Of a stretch of DNA of 64,000 nucleotides, positions 40,301 to 47,381 are shown in pieces. This stretch comes from Eumeta japonica (Eukaryota > Arthropoda > Insecta > Lepidoptera > Psychidae), in contig BGZK01001017.1 in the NCBI GenBank assembly GCA_005406025.1, positions 62,001 to 126,000 of the forward strand. Reading direction: 5' to 3'. Positions within the stretch are counted from its first letter, which is position 1; every line of letters starts with the position of its first letter. The notes beneath the pieces are model-generated. The model was not told the DNA's origin. It saw only the letters and a program-made list of their open reading frames with translations, and ran no database searches. The position numbers and the translations under genes were made by a program.

Positions 40301-43300
40301 ACAATTACTTGTCAGGGGCTATTGCGACAACCTTATGGATGATCTACTCCGTCGTATGGAGCAGTACGCCAACAATCTCGAATCTTTGGTAGAAGAGAAG
40401 ACTGCACAGTTGTCTTTAGAGAAACGAAGGTCGGAGGAACTGCTGTACCAAGTTTTGCCCAGGTATTTAGATTTGGAACGCTTTTACTTCTTATTTTTCA
40501 AAATTACATTGACAATGTTAGCATCGATAATACTACTGTTTGTGCGAAACTATTTTAAGAACTGACCATTGTGATAGTCAAATTGCCTCATCCATGATTA
40601 CGCACCGACGAGTGAAACGGAGCGAAATTCGCAAATACGCCAAGTTTAAAATAAATGAGTGTTAATAGCACTTTTTATAAAGAAAATTTCAATCAAAAAT
40701 AACGTCTATTTATACATAAATGTTTGAATGGCAAGTATATATAGTATTAAAAATCACACGTGTGCCCGTGTGGCTTGTTGGTTATATTCTTATTATTGGA
40801 AACGGAGAATGATGAATACCTTAAACAAGTGTGAACAGAAGATTTTGTTCAAAATAGTATTTATTGAAGGCGTCGTAAAGCTCTATTAATACATTTTTTT
40901 CAAATTTTCAAATACAGTTGGAAAATTACATGTAAGAAACGCAAAATTAACGTTTTAGCAAATTAATGAAACTCAAATTATATATCTGAAAGAAAAAGTA
41001 ATTAAAAACTCATAGAGCATTTTTAAATACCTATCCAAAACATCCTACACAATGAAATCGTGAAAAAAGTCTATTCCTAAATTTTATTTACGGAAATGTA
41101 GTCATTAACAATTTTGTAGCTCTTCACAAAATTATATAGCGATTCACATAAAACACCTGTATGTATAATTTAGTCAGAATATGAGAAGTGATGGAGTTAC
41201 AGAAGAGAATTATAAGGTTGTATCATGTAGACGGACAGACGGACAGACATGGATAGACTTGACGAAACTGTTTCTAAATCTTTGGATTCGTAAACTTAAA
41301 AAAAAGTTCTTGAAAAACATTTTTTTTAAGTAAAGTCTCTGTTTGTAATATTGGTATTGTTAATGTTTAAAAATTAAAAATTAATTCGTAATTGTTATTT
41401 TATTTACTGTTTGAGCACCATGATAGGTAAGGTTAAGGTCCTTATTACTGATGATTTTTTTCACTGAAAACGTCTAACTGAATTTTGACGCAAAAAGTTG
41501 TTTATTGTCTTAAATTTTGAACTCAATCTATTGAAGATCAATTTCTATCCTCGATTAAATGTCTAAGACTACAAGAACGTCTATTGACTGAAATTAGGTT
41601 TAAACCTTCATACGATAAATAGCAAAAAGAGATACGATAATTGGAAAGAACATCTGGTTTACTTTTCAGATAGATTACCATTGGTTTGGTTGACGAAACG
41701 TGTGAATTAATTAAAAGCGAAGTTGAACAAACCGTAACTAAAGTTGGTATTCGTATAATGTTATGAAGAGTAAACGTGACAAAGGTGACCACACGTGACG
41801 ACGTTAATTGCACCTCCGTGAGCTAATTAAATTTTTGACAGAAATGCGATATTATTCAAACAAAAAAAAAAACACATTGCACTAATAAATAAATAAAAGT
41901 TTATCTTTGTAATTTCACACGGCAAATTTCAAAATTAAAGTCATAATTATTTATTAGTTTTCGCAATCACATGAGCAGTGGTGGCCGGTAGTCAAGAGCG
42001 TCGGCTTGGAAGCGGCACGTACCGAATGCGAAACCTGACTACACGTGAATAGATCAATCAGTTCTTAAGATGCATCAAATGAAATCACCCGCTCCATATC
42101 TCAGAAAACACTGCTAAGCTCTCGGTCGCGGATTTCGGTGACGAAACGGTGATAACGAGTATCCAATCCAGATCGAGCCAGCGCGGATGGCTCGAGGTCC
42201 AAGACGATCTATATAAAATAAAAACACGTACAGTACAACTCAAGAAACTGCCGCTGTGAAGGTAGTCACGAAAGCGTCGCAGCGGCGTAAAACAGGAACG
42301 CGGGGGAGAAGAAGGAAGGGAGGAGCGCGTCGAAGCTGCGCATTGCGTCATTCGCAAGCGATTCGGAGCGGCAGAGTCTCGGTAGTTGTGCTGTGCTTGA
42401 GCAGTGGATGATTAAAACGTAACATAACTATTAACGATGCGTTGAAGCAACACAACAATGACAAGCAAAAATTGTGTAAACGCACCGTGATTATACAGGC
42501 CTGTGGCGCTCCAGCTGATGGCGGGCGAGGTGGTGCGGCCCGAGAGCTTCGAGTGCGTGACGGTGTACTTCAGCGACATCGTCGGCTTCACGGAGCTGTG
42601 CGCGGCGTCCACGCCCATGCAGGTCGTCGATCTGCTCAACGACCTCTACAGCACCTTCGATAGGATCATCGGGTTTTATGACGTTTATAAGGTTAGCGGT
42701 GTATTAACATTATTTTATTTTGTTTTTGCGGGAGAATATGTAATAAGTTCGCGTCACGGAAATGCTAATGCAGTATATGTAAAAACTTCTTCATGCACGT
42801 TAGGCTTTTTCCGAATGGATAAAAGGTTATGAATTCGCATCACCGACATGCTAATGTTAACAGTATTAGTAAATTGACAGTACATTCGAAAAATTTTTAT
42901 GGATGTGAAAATCATATTTTTAAATTGAATTTAGTTGTATCATTTTTGTTGTATTGTTTTAATGAAAAAGTTTGTATTTTGTAACTTAAATCATAATACA
43001 TGCATTGACTTTTATTGAAGTGAAAACTATAGGGCGAATGGGTATAATCTTAAAAGTTCCCGTCGCCGACATTCTGATATTAACACTATATATGAATGAA
43101 CACTTAAAACTTTAATACACACATATATGTATAGGAACTATATTTTAAAAAATAATTCAATTGCAACGCTATTGTTTGTTTATATTAAAAGGTTCAAATT
43201 TTACAATTTCGAATTTAATATGCGCATTGACTCTATTTCAAATATACTGGGCTTACGTAAGCCATCATGTGTTTTGATTAGTATATAAAACATATAAAAA

Positions 43301-46300
43301 TGTATATAATTGTCGCTCAGGATGCCAATAGATGTGAAAATCAGATTAACGTTAATAATTGTAATTTACGTATATATTTTATTATTATAATTAATAAGAC
43401 AAATTCAAAAAAATCTCATAGCTCTTAATTTGTCGGTAGTCCTTGTCGTCCTTTTTTAATATCGACGTAGAAGAAATAACTATTATTTGAAGTTTTTTTT
43501 TTTTAATATGCTTTAATTAACTTCCTTGAAGAACGTATTTCAAGGAAATCTACATTTATAATCTTAACGTTTGATTGTACAGATAATACTAAATACTAGA
43601 ATATCTAAATGTAAGTTTTATGATAAATATTTTCCACTGCTTGCTGGGCACCTCGCTTTGTTTTACTCGACGTAATATAGTGAATTATGCTATTATATAT
43701 TTTTTTATTAACAACCAAAATTTATTTAATGGTACGAATATACAGTTTTAGTGAATATGAAGACTTTTGAAGCGTTCAAAAAACCTTGCAAATAAACCGC
43801 CTGAATTATTATTCAAATTAGCATCAAATATACTTAAACATAAAGACATTACTGCCATTTGCTTGCCAATATAATTGGCAAAATATTTGTCGAAGTTCGC
43901 TAATGTCGCGACACCAGGTGGAGACCATCGGCGACGCCTACATGGTGGTGTCCGGGCTGCCGGAGCGGAACGGCGACCACCACGCGCGCGAGATCTGTCT
44001 GATGGCGCTGGCGGTGGTGGAGGCGGTCCGAGGGTTTGTTGTCCGTCATCGTCCGACGCATCGATTGGAGGTACATTTGAAATTAACTGTGGTCTATTTT
44101 ACCAATCTACCAGTTAATTGCTTCTATATACGTATATATAATATACCTACATATTCATTGCCTTTTTTTATTTTTTTTAATGTAATAAATTATATTTTCT
44201 TAAGTAATAGTGTAACCACAATAAAATATGTCAATGAAGGAAAATGGTAAATTCGCAATTTGACAATATTGTTAAACATGTCTTATTACTTATGAGTAGA
44301 TACGTTCTAGCACGGTCGGGGTACTGGGATTGAAATAAAAGAAAAATGTAAAAAGTTAAAGATTTATATACAACTTTTCACAAAACTGTCATAAAAACAC
44401 ACTAACCACTAAAACACGTCTCACTTGGTAGCACTTGTCGACGCGTTTTTCTCTAAAAGAAAACAATAATACAGCGCAAGTTCCTTGTTCACATGTCCGC
44501 AGTATTTAGTTTTGAATTTTCAATTTATTTATCATTGTCGTCTGTGTTTGTAAACAAGGATATAAATATTTTTTTTACTAAATGTGTAAACAATCAAAAT
44601 CCATAAATATGTAATCTCATCAAAATTTTGGTGTCAATCAAAGGAACAACGTTCCTTCATTTGTTTAATTTGTTACATTATGAGAGACTAACAATTTCGT
44701 ATCACATTAAAGTGTATCAATATAAATAAATATGAAAAAAATTAAAACAGATGACATATAATAGTCTGATGTTTTGTTGATGTCCGACGGTGTCTCGTAA
44801 GTAATGTCGGTTTTCACAACTGACATTCGTACGCATCTTTTTGTCTATGTCATAATCTGTTACCACAAGTCTGTAGTTCTGCGAAGAGTACGAGTGTTTT
44901 ACTTTCTTTTAACAACACTGTCTGTGTTAATCGGCGGGGTAAGTCGTGTTGATAATAAAAAGCATAGAATGTGATATATATGAAGCCATTTTTAAGAAAT
45001 TATAAAAATAAAACGTTTAAAACGAGGAAAATATCTGAAATTGAATGAAAAGTTGCGGTGAATGAGCGAACAGCGAGGCGTTGCGTTAATCGTTTTGACA
45101 CTGATAAATCATTGATGCCGTGGTCAACCACTCCTATGGGATATATTGCGGCTACAAAGGAAGCGGTAGAAAATCAATCTAGCACCAGTACTCGCCGATT
45201 ATTGAACTCCCTTGGATCTTTTAAAGGCGCCATAAATGTTCCTTTAAAATCCCACGAATGAAACGAGATTCAAACAAAACACCGACTAGAAATGTGCAAA
45301 CAGTTCGTTGTCCTGCCAAAAAATTATGTTTTATTAAACTCATTGTTACTTACGATGAAAAATAGATTTATCTAAACAAACTAAATATAGAAAATCAGTG
45401 GCTGGACAAAGGACAATTACCCGAACCCGTCGTGATGAGAGATCGATTTGAACCAAAAGTTTTGTTGTGTCTAGTGGAATTACGAAGGTTTAGTGTACTT
45501 TGAAATGACTCCAGTCGGTCGATCTATGAGAGGAATAAGATCGAAGATCTTGGTGGTATTGAACTCCTACTACATCCAGAATTTAGTCCTGATATTGCAC
45601 CGTCCGACTACTTTTTATTCAGATCCATGGCGTAATTATTTCTGGGAAAAAAATTCGAAATCAAAAGAGATATTGGGAATACAATATTTGTATCTAAGCC
45701 CAATGTTTTACCAAAGTCTAGGAGAGCTTGTGGAATGTTGAGTTAAGACCAACGAATACGATGGGTTATACCGCGAATAGTAAGGTTGTGAATGATTTTT
45801 ATTTAATAAACAAAGCATAGCATTGAATACCGATATTATTTATGAGAAACTTTAATATTAATACTTACTTAATGATTGTTCTTTTTTATCGCATCAGTCC
45901 ATTTGACTTACTCTCTTAAATGTACGTAGTGATGATAAAGTTTACAATGAAAATTGTTTGTGTTAACGCTTTCATTTCAATGATCAACAGCTAATCAAAA
46001 TATATTTCATTAAAGGTATCGACCAGACGTTTGTTTGAGAATAAAGTAAACGACCCTTATCTAATATTATAATATTAGATAAGGGTTGGACATTGTAGAG
46101 TTATTAATAGACATATTAATAAATCGTAAATCCCTTTGTGACTCGACACATTGTTTGGACTGCCCTGAACGGAGGATGCTTGAACAGGTCCGCGTGGGCG
46201 TGCACTCGGGGCCGGTGTGCGCCGGCGTCGTGGGCGTCAAAATGCCGCACTACTGCCTGTTCGGGGATACCGTGAACACGGCCAGCCGCATGGAGTCCAC

Positions 46301-46781
46301 CGGCCAACGTTCGTATGAATGACATACTTTGGGCATGTTTGACGTTTGTTTTACTCTTGAGATAGAAAAACAATCTTCTAATATCATAATAATGATCCGA
46401 AATTTTAGTATCAGATTGCCTGGGGCGTCCCCACCGAAAATCAAAGTGGTAAACGGGGAGTTTAATTGCCAACGTATAAAAGTTGGTATATTAATTGTAC
46501 ATCCCTTTACAGCTTTACGCATACATCTAAGCGAGAGCACGCGAAGGCTTCTGGAACAGTGGGGCACCTTCGTCGTGGAGCGGAGAGGAGAGGTCGAACT
46601 CAAAGGTAGGGGCATGATGCTGACGCACTGGCTGCTGAACTGCTCTGAACCTGAAAGTCGTCCGCCGGCCCTGGGACCTCAGTTGACTCCGCACTACCCC
46701 ATATTGTTCCCCCCGACGATTGCTGCTGCACCTATGCTGCAGCCGTACTTGGTAGTCGAACCTGCCACTCTGGCTGCATAA
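4796..46781 (+). CDS. Receptor-type (natriuretic-peptide-receptor-like) guanylyl cyclase, 5' partial
   Basis: Membrane guanylyl cyclase making cGMP from GTP in response to an extracellular ligand. Joined exons: 4796-4984, 8060-8195, 13688-13779, 16188-16329, 19248-19332, 20009-20135, 20715-20897, 32332-32505, 34356-34512, 35139-35297, 38319-38493, 40316-40462, 42499-42691, 43918-44070, 46188-46308, 46513-46781. They total 2502 nt (833 aa plus stop) with every phase consistent. In residues of this partial model: ligand-binding domain 1-186 with sequons NYT, NET and NTS; transmembrane segment about 190-212; kinase-homology domain about 275-530 with VAVK (K299) and DFG (D408) but HGKL in place of HRD, hence a pseudokinase; coiled coil about 545-588; cyclase about 600-770. 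Cyclase residues include D615 and D659 (metal), E655 and C727 (guanine specificity), N734 and R738. The tail is proline-rich. It resembles insect genes annotated as atrial natriuretic peptide receptor 1. The ligand is unknown, and the signal peptide and distal ectodomain lie upstream. Confidence 0.93.
4985..8059 (+). other. Intron 1 of guanylyl cyclase
   Basis: Near its start (5015-5060) is a fragment of the common lepidopteran repeat TTTTTAGGGTTCCG...GGAACCCTTAT. A short (ATTG)n tract lies at 6503-6527. The patches at 7420-7650 and 7790-7930 are less AT-rich, but flanking exons join without them and I see no homology. Nothing else is supported. Confidence 0.6.
8060..8195 (+). CDS. Guanylyl cyclase exon b: ligand-binding domain
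   Basis: Acceptor AAACCAG and donor CCACG|GTACGT; phase 0 in, phase 1 out. Begins [16 protein letters not shown], directly continuing GEE from the previous exon as in natriuretic peptide receptors (EEVNFF..AF.DGV). Contains the sequon NET and ends RMWGRDFHG. Confidence 0.93.
10145..10289 (+). repeat. Lepidopteran-type interspersed repeat fragment
   Basis: Begins TTTTAGGATTCCGTACCTC and includes CCTTGTAGGATAACTCGTAT, GTCTGTCTGTACGCCTGTTA and TTGACATTTGGTA. This layout is familiar from non-autonomous Helitron-like repeats in moths. It abuts the following (TA)n tract. Confidence 0.55.
10290..10327. repeat. (TA)n microsatellite
   Basis: About 19 uninterrupted TA units, directly following the interspersed repeat fragment. 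Confidence 0.95.
10741..10777. repeat. 16-bp-arm hairpin
   Basis: TCCATTAGTAAGGTAT pairs with ATACCTTATTAATGGA around a GGGGT loop, with one G:T pair. It lies in cyclase intron 2. It may be a foldback remnant or an RNA structure. Confidence 0.8.
13688..13779 (+). CDS. Guanylyl cyclase exon c: ligand-binding domain
   Basis: Acceptor CCCGGCAG and donor TTCGAG|GTGGGC; the split glycine codon joins FHG to [19 protein letters not shown], the classic conserved segment of receptor cyclase ectodomains. 92 nt, leaving phase 0. Confidence 0.93.
13954..15134 (+). mobile_element. Mariner-family transposon, decayed, copy 1
   Basis: About 1.18 kb, transposase on the + strand. Terminal inverted repeats: TTGGGAAATTTTTTCGTAT at the left and ACGGAAAAACCTTTTTCCCGA at the right. 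Transposase pieces are [19 protein letters not shown] (about 14426-14482), [19 protein letters not shown] (about 14657-14714) and [19 protein letters not shown] (about 14884-14940). The last is the mariner motif holding the third catalytic Asp. Frameshifts and stops separate the pieces, so the copy is dead. It matches 33151-34270 in inverse orientation. Confidence 0.9.
15848..15899. repeat. Two-step hairpin
   Basis: CAAACCGTTTGA (15862-15873) pairs with TCAAACGGTTTG (15881-15892) over a 7-nt loop, and the outer AGAAGATC pairs with GATCTTCT. It lies about 290 bp before exon d. Confidence 0.75.
16188..16329 (+). CDS. Guanylyl cyclase exon d: end of ectodomain
   Basis: Acceptor ACGACAG and donor GGAG|GTAGGC. 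Encodes [12 protein letters not shown], then [17 protein letters not shown] and a juxtamembrane cysteine pair ([12 protein letters not shown]) as in the family. Contains an NTS sequon. Leaves phase 1, so a further exon with two leading bases is needed before the cytoplasmic region. Confidence 0.92.
16330..19247 (+). other. Intron 4 of guanylyl cyclase
   Basis: Includes a GC-rich patch (16980-17220), a minus-strand protein-like stretch (17952-18140) and a (CA)/(CATA) microsatellite at 18150-18185. No exon is needed or seen before the transmembrane exon. Confidence 0.6.
16980..17220. other. Unassigned GC-rich patch
   Basis: Markedly richer in G+C than the surrounding intron, with clustered CCACCCG and CGGGTG/CCCGGTGGC words that can pair. 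No continuous reading frame resembling a known protein. Possibly the end of an inserted element. Confidence 0.35.
19248..19332 (+). CDS. Guanylyl cyclase exon e: transmembrane segment
   Basis: Short 85-nt exon found by phase and composition. The preceding exon leaves one base and the following one needs two, so an intervening exon must be 1 mod 3 in length; 85 fits. Acceptor CTCCGTCAG, donor TACAA|GTGAGT. It reads [20 protein letters not shown] then TTAACVAYK, a single membrane span followed by a basic residue, joining to [15 protein letters not shown] in the next exon. The longest open frame here (19114-19422) is in another frame and is not coding. Confidence 0.85.
19333..20008 (+). other. 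Intron 5 of guanylyl cyclase
   Basis: AT-rich intron of 676 bp. It contains only incidental open frames, including a hydrophobic one produced by the terminal pyrimidine tract. Confidence 0.7.
20009..20135 (+). CDS. Guanylyl cyclase exon f: juxtamembrane
   Basis: Acceptor GATATGCAG. Encodes [20 protein letters not shown], the cytoplasmic juxtamembrane segment, ending NVNEVLK before AAG|GTGAAT. An in-frame donor nine bases earlier (GAG|GTGTTG at 20126) would remove three residues, and both keep the reading frame. The hydrophobic translation just upstream is the intronic pyrimidine tract. Confidence 0.85.
20136..20714 (+). other. Intron 6 of guanylyl cyclase
   Basis: 579-bp AT-rich intron ending in a strong TTTTTTTTTGTTGTCGGTTCAG acceptor region. 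Nothing else is seen. Confidence 0.7.
20715..20897 (+). CDS. Guanylyl cyclase exon g: kinase-homology N-lobe
   Basis: Acceptor GTCGGTTCAG and donor AAGCAG|GTATTT; 61 codons in phase 0. Contains the beta-strand lysine motif [14 protein letters not shown] and then TKLLMEIKQ. The N-terminal part is rich in Ala, Gly and Ser and highly GC-rich. Confidence 0.92.
21704..22354 (-). mobile_element. PIF/Harbinger transposon derivative, 651 bp
   Basis: Flanked by direct TAA (21701-21703 and 22355-22357), the 3-bp TWA target site typical of PIF/Harbinger. Terminal inverted repeats are GGCCTCATTCGCACGAG at the left and GGCTTCATTCGCACGAG, read inward, at the right. Subterminal GGCGTTAAAAAAACG-like words recur. 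On the minus strand 22086-21940 encodes [32 protein letters not shown] and [10 protein letters not shown], the start of a Harbinger transposase. The catalytic part is missing, so this is an internally deleted copy. Confidence 0.9.
22580..23625 (+). mobile_element. Helitron-like non-autonomous repeats
   Basis: Starts ATAAATGCGAAAGTAACTTT followed by a TCTGTCTGTTA and CGGTTTAGATGAAATTCGGT block. A second similar head (CTCTGGACGGCTGGACGGAT then TTAGATGAAATTTAG) occurs at 23295-23330. It ends CCGCGGGCAAAAACTAG followed by T, the CTAG|T terminus common to lepidopteran Helitrons. The purine-rich CCGAAACGGAAC tract at 23460-23560 is internal. Probably two nested copies. Confidence 0.6.
24285..24712. 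repeat. Degenerate 8-bp tandem array (GCTAYGTH-like)
   Basis: About 50 units of roughly GCTATGTA, GCTATGTC, GCTACGTT or GCTACGTC with substitutions and small slips. The register is read through repeated GCTACGTCGCTACG. Because the unit is not a multiple of three, long open frames appear in several frames (repeating Ser-Leu-Arg-Tyr-Val-Ala-Thr-like peptides). I treat these as artefacts of the array. Confidence 0.9.
26380..27566. mobile_element. TIR element, about 1.19 kb, unclassified
   Basis: The left end GCTCGTATTAATAAATCGCT is repeated inverted at the right (AGCGATTTATTAATACGAGC, 27547-27566). Further TTTATTAAT words lie inside the right half near 27414 and 27489. The interior has no recognisable transposase. 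A clean target duplication is not visible. Its termini resemble those of the 160-bp MITE at 27833. Confidence 0.6.
27833..27992. mobile_element. MITE, 160 bp, TTA target duplication
   Basis: Flanked by TTA (27830-27832 and 27993-27995). Left end GGGTCGTATTAATAAACGTC; right end read inward GGGTCGTATTGATAAAGCAC. The TTA duplication and small size fit a PIF/Harbinger-type non-autonomous element. Confidence 0.85.
32332..32505 (+). CDS. Guanylyl cyclase exon h: kinase-homology
   Basis: Acceptor CGTTTGCAG and donor ACAG|GTATTT; 58 codons in phase 0. Reads [35 protein letters not shown] and [15 protein letters not shown], diagnostic of the receptor cyclase pseudokinase. It follows an 11.4-kb intron, the longest in the gene. 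Confidence 0.94.
32620..32940. repeat. Degenerate TCTG/TCTA tract
   Basis: Long stretch dominated by TCTGTCTA, TCTGTTTG and TCTATCCGGTGTC words on the + strand. The 91-residue open frame across it is repeat-derived, not a gene. Confidence 0.75.
33151..34270 (-). mobile_element. Mariner-family transposon, decayed, copy 2
   Basis: Terminal inverted repeats TCGGGGAAAAAGTTTTTCGT at the left and ACGAAAAAACCTTTTCCCGA at the right, 1120 bp. The minus strand carries the same conserved stretches as copy 1: the region of AAGCAAGCTCCACAGACTAC and CCGGATTAACTCGCAATAAG, and the D2 region. Multiple disruptions mean no intact transposase. Same family as 13954-15134, opposite orientation, same host gene. 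Confidence 0.9.
34356..34512 (+). CDS. Guanylyl cyclase exon i: pseudokinase catalytic loop
   Basis: Acceptor TATTTTTAG and donor TACTACA|GTAATG. Reads [35 protein letters not shown] and [14 protein letters not shown] replaces the HRDxxxxN catalytic loop of active kinases while DFG is kept, as in this family. Leaves phase 1. The open frame continuing past the donor is intronic. Confidence 0.9.
34513..35138 (+). other. Intron 9 of guanylyl cyclase
   Basis: AT-rich 626-bp intron. Nothing recognised apart from its splice sites. Confidence 0.7.
35139..35297 (+). CDS. Guanylyl cyclase exon j: kinase-homology C-lobe
   Basis: Acceptor CATTTTCCCAG and donor ACAAAG|GTAATA. The split codon gives [12 protein letters not shown], then [20 protein letters not shown] and [10 protein letters not shown], matching the APEL and GDVYSF motifs of receptor cyclases. 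Leaves phase 1. Confidence 0.92.
35298..38318 (+). other. Intron 10 of guanylyl cyclase
   Basis: Mostly AT-rich. A patch at 35690-35890 (CACCCAGGGCAGGATTTGAA ... TGCGCCCCCTTGGGG ... CCGCCTTTTTGGGCC) looks like the end of an interspersed element but is unassigned. No coding signal. Confidence 0.6.
38319..38493 (+). CDS. Guanylyl cyclase exon k: kinase-homology end
   Basis: Acceptor TATTCAAAG and donor ATCAA|GTAAGA. Encodes [35 protein letters not shown] and NANYIK, the end of the kinase-homology domain. Phase 1 in, phase 2 out. Confidence 0.91.
38494..40315 (+). other. Intron 11 of guanylyl cyclase
   Basis: AT-rich. Carries two TAGGTGGCG words (about 38826 and 39043), a motif frequent in moth repeats. 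The open frame at 39542-39748 has no homology I recognise and the flanking exons join without it. Confidence 0.6.
40316..40462 (+). CDS. Guanylyl cyclase exon l: dimerisation coiled coil
   Basis: Acceptor TTACTTGTCAG and donor CCCAG|GTATTT. Encodes [20 protein letters not shown] and then [20 protein letters not shown], the signalling-helix linker that dimerises the cyclase. Ends VLPR across the junction. Confidence 0.94.
40463..42498 (+). other. Intron 12 of guanylyl cyclase
   Basis: Contains a tRNA-like SINE fragment (about 41980-42060) and an unassigned GC-rich patch (42085-42360) close to exon m. The remainder is AT-rich. Confidence 0.6.
41980..42060 (+). repeat. SINE-like fragment
   Basis: GTGGCCGGTAGTCAAGAGCG resembles a Pol III A box in the tRNA-derived head of moth SINEs, followed by CGGCTTGGAAGCGG and CGAAACCTGACTAC. 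Short and divergent. Confidence 0.45.
42499..42691 (+). CDS. Guanylyl cyclase exon m: cyclase domain, metal site
   Basis: Acceptor GATTATACAG and donor TATAAG|GTTAGC. Encodes [20 protein letters not shown], then [20 protein letters not shown] and [20 protein letters not shown]. The Asp in FSDIVGF is a metal ligand of class III cyclases. Confidence 0.95.
42692..43917 (+). other. Intron 13 of guanylyl cyclase
   Basis: AT-rich. Loosely repeated blocks are seen at about 42748, 42833 and 43057 (TTCGCGTCACGGAAATGCTA, TTCGCATCACCGACATGCTA and TTCCCGTCGCCGACATTCTG), suggesting old local duplication. No exon. Confidence 0.6.
43918..44070 (+). CDS. Guanylyl cyclase exon n: cyclase domain, specificity Glu
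   Basis: Acceptor GACACCAG and donor TTGGAG|GTACAT; 51 codons in phase 0. Encodes [19 protein letters not shown], then [20 protein letters not shown]. The Glu in VETIGDAYM helps select guanine, and the Asp is the second metal ligand. Confidence 0.95.
44990..45760 (+). mobile_element. Mariner-like transposon relic, second subfamily
   Basis: The + strand reads [15 protein letters not shown] (about 45061-45105), then [32 protein letters not shown] (about 45494-45535) and [14 protein letters not shown] (about 45598-45640). These correspond in order to the helix-turn-helix region, the second catalytic region and the degraded third motif of mariner transposases. Stops, frameshifts and deletions leave it inactive. 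Boundaries are approximate because TIRs were not found. Confidence 0.75.
46053..46086. repeat. Perfect 34-bp palindrome
   Basis: ACCCTTATCTAATATTA is followed immediately by its reverse complement with no loop. It lies 102 bp before exon o of the cyclase. Confidence 0.95.
46188..46308 (+). CDS. Guanylyl cyclase exon o: cyclase active site
   Basis: Acceptor TTGAACAG. Encodes [35 protein letters not shown] and TGQ. The Cys in PHYCLF marks guanine specificity; Asn and Arg in NTASR are catalytic. The phase-compatible donor is CAAC|GTTCGT, which gives STGQ-P-LRIHLS, the family's sequence. A stronger-looking GTATGA six bases downstream would break the frame. Confidence 0.88.
46513..46781 (+). CDS. 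Guanylyl cyclase exon p: cyclase end, C-tail and stop
   Basis: Acceptor CCCTTTACAG; phase 2-base entry. Encodes [39 protein letters not shown], then a Pro/Ala-rich tail ending VVEPATLAA and TAA at 46779-46781. GEVELKGRG and THWLL are the standard end of the catalytic domain. The tail is probably lineage-specific. Confidence 0.93.
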
Positions 46782-47031
46782 GATTTGAAAATACATCCGA
46801 GCATCAAATTTAATGTATTGGAAGTTATTGGTGCGAAGTATGCATTATTGTGTGAAGTTCGCATAATACCAAAAAAGTGTGAGATTCAGAAACTTGGAAA
46901 AAATTGATATAGGGACAAGTTTCATGATACAGCATTATGTTTATAATACAAGATATTTTAAGAAATATGCATTGATGTTTACTGTTCCACTTTTTCTTTT
47001 ATGTATATATATATGTTTGAAATGTGTATTA

Positions 47032-47245
47032 GGCCCTATCCACTCTTCGATTTTTTACTGCGCGAATTCTTTTTACGCAATTATTTTTCGCAATTCGCAA
47101 TTCGCACAATGAATCTTATGGTAGTAGTCGCACTAGCGATTCAAATTTCGCGTGGAAAAAAAATCGGTGATTTGATACAAATTGAACCGCGATGCGGGGC
47201 GGATTTATTTCCGCGCGAATTTTATTTTGCAATGTGGACAGGGCC
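47032..47245. mobile_element. MITE, 214 bp, TTA target duplication
   Basis: Flanked by TTA (47029-47031 and 47246-47248). Termini GGCCCTATCCACTCTTCG at the left and, read inward, GGCCCTGTCCACATTGC at the right. It has internal TTCGCAATTCGCAATTCGCA repeats. PIF/Harbinger-type by target site. It sits within 470 bp of the cyclase stop and could be transcribed as 3' UTR. Confidence 0.87.
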
Positions 47246-47375
47246 TTATTCAATCATTCCTTTTGAGAAACTTCATACATTTAGAAGAAAAAGTAGTCAA
47301 AATATAAGTTATACGCGCTTTTTCTCTTATTAGACATATAAAATTGTTGGCATTTTTTAAAGGTCCGATTTTAGA

Positions 47376-47381
47376 AATAAA
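47376..47381 (+). promoter_or_regulatory. Candidate polyadenylation signal of the cyclase gene
   Basis: First canonical AATAAA after the stop codon that I could find. Using it would give a 3' UTR of about 600 nt that includes the MITE. Confidence 0.35.

Larger units (their letters stand above)
44071..46187 (+). other. Intron 14 of guanylyl cyclase
   Basis: Contains a decayed mariner-like element (about 44990-45760) and a perfect 34-bp palindrome (46053-46086). The first 900 bp are AT-rich with nothing recognised. Confidence 0.65.
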
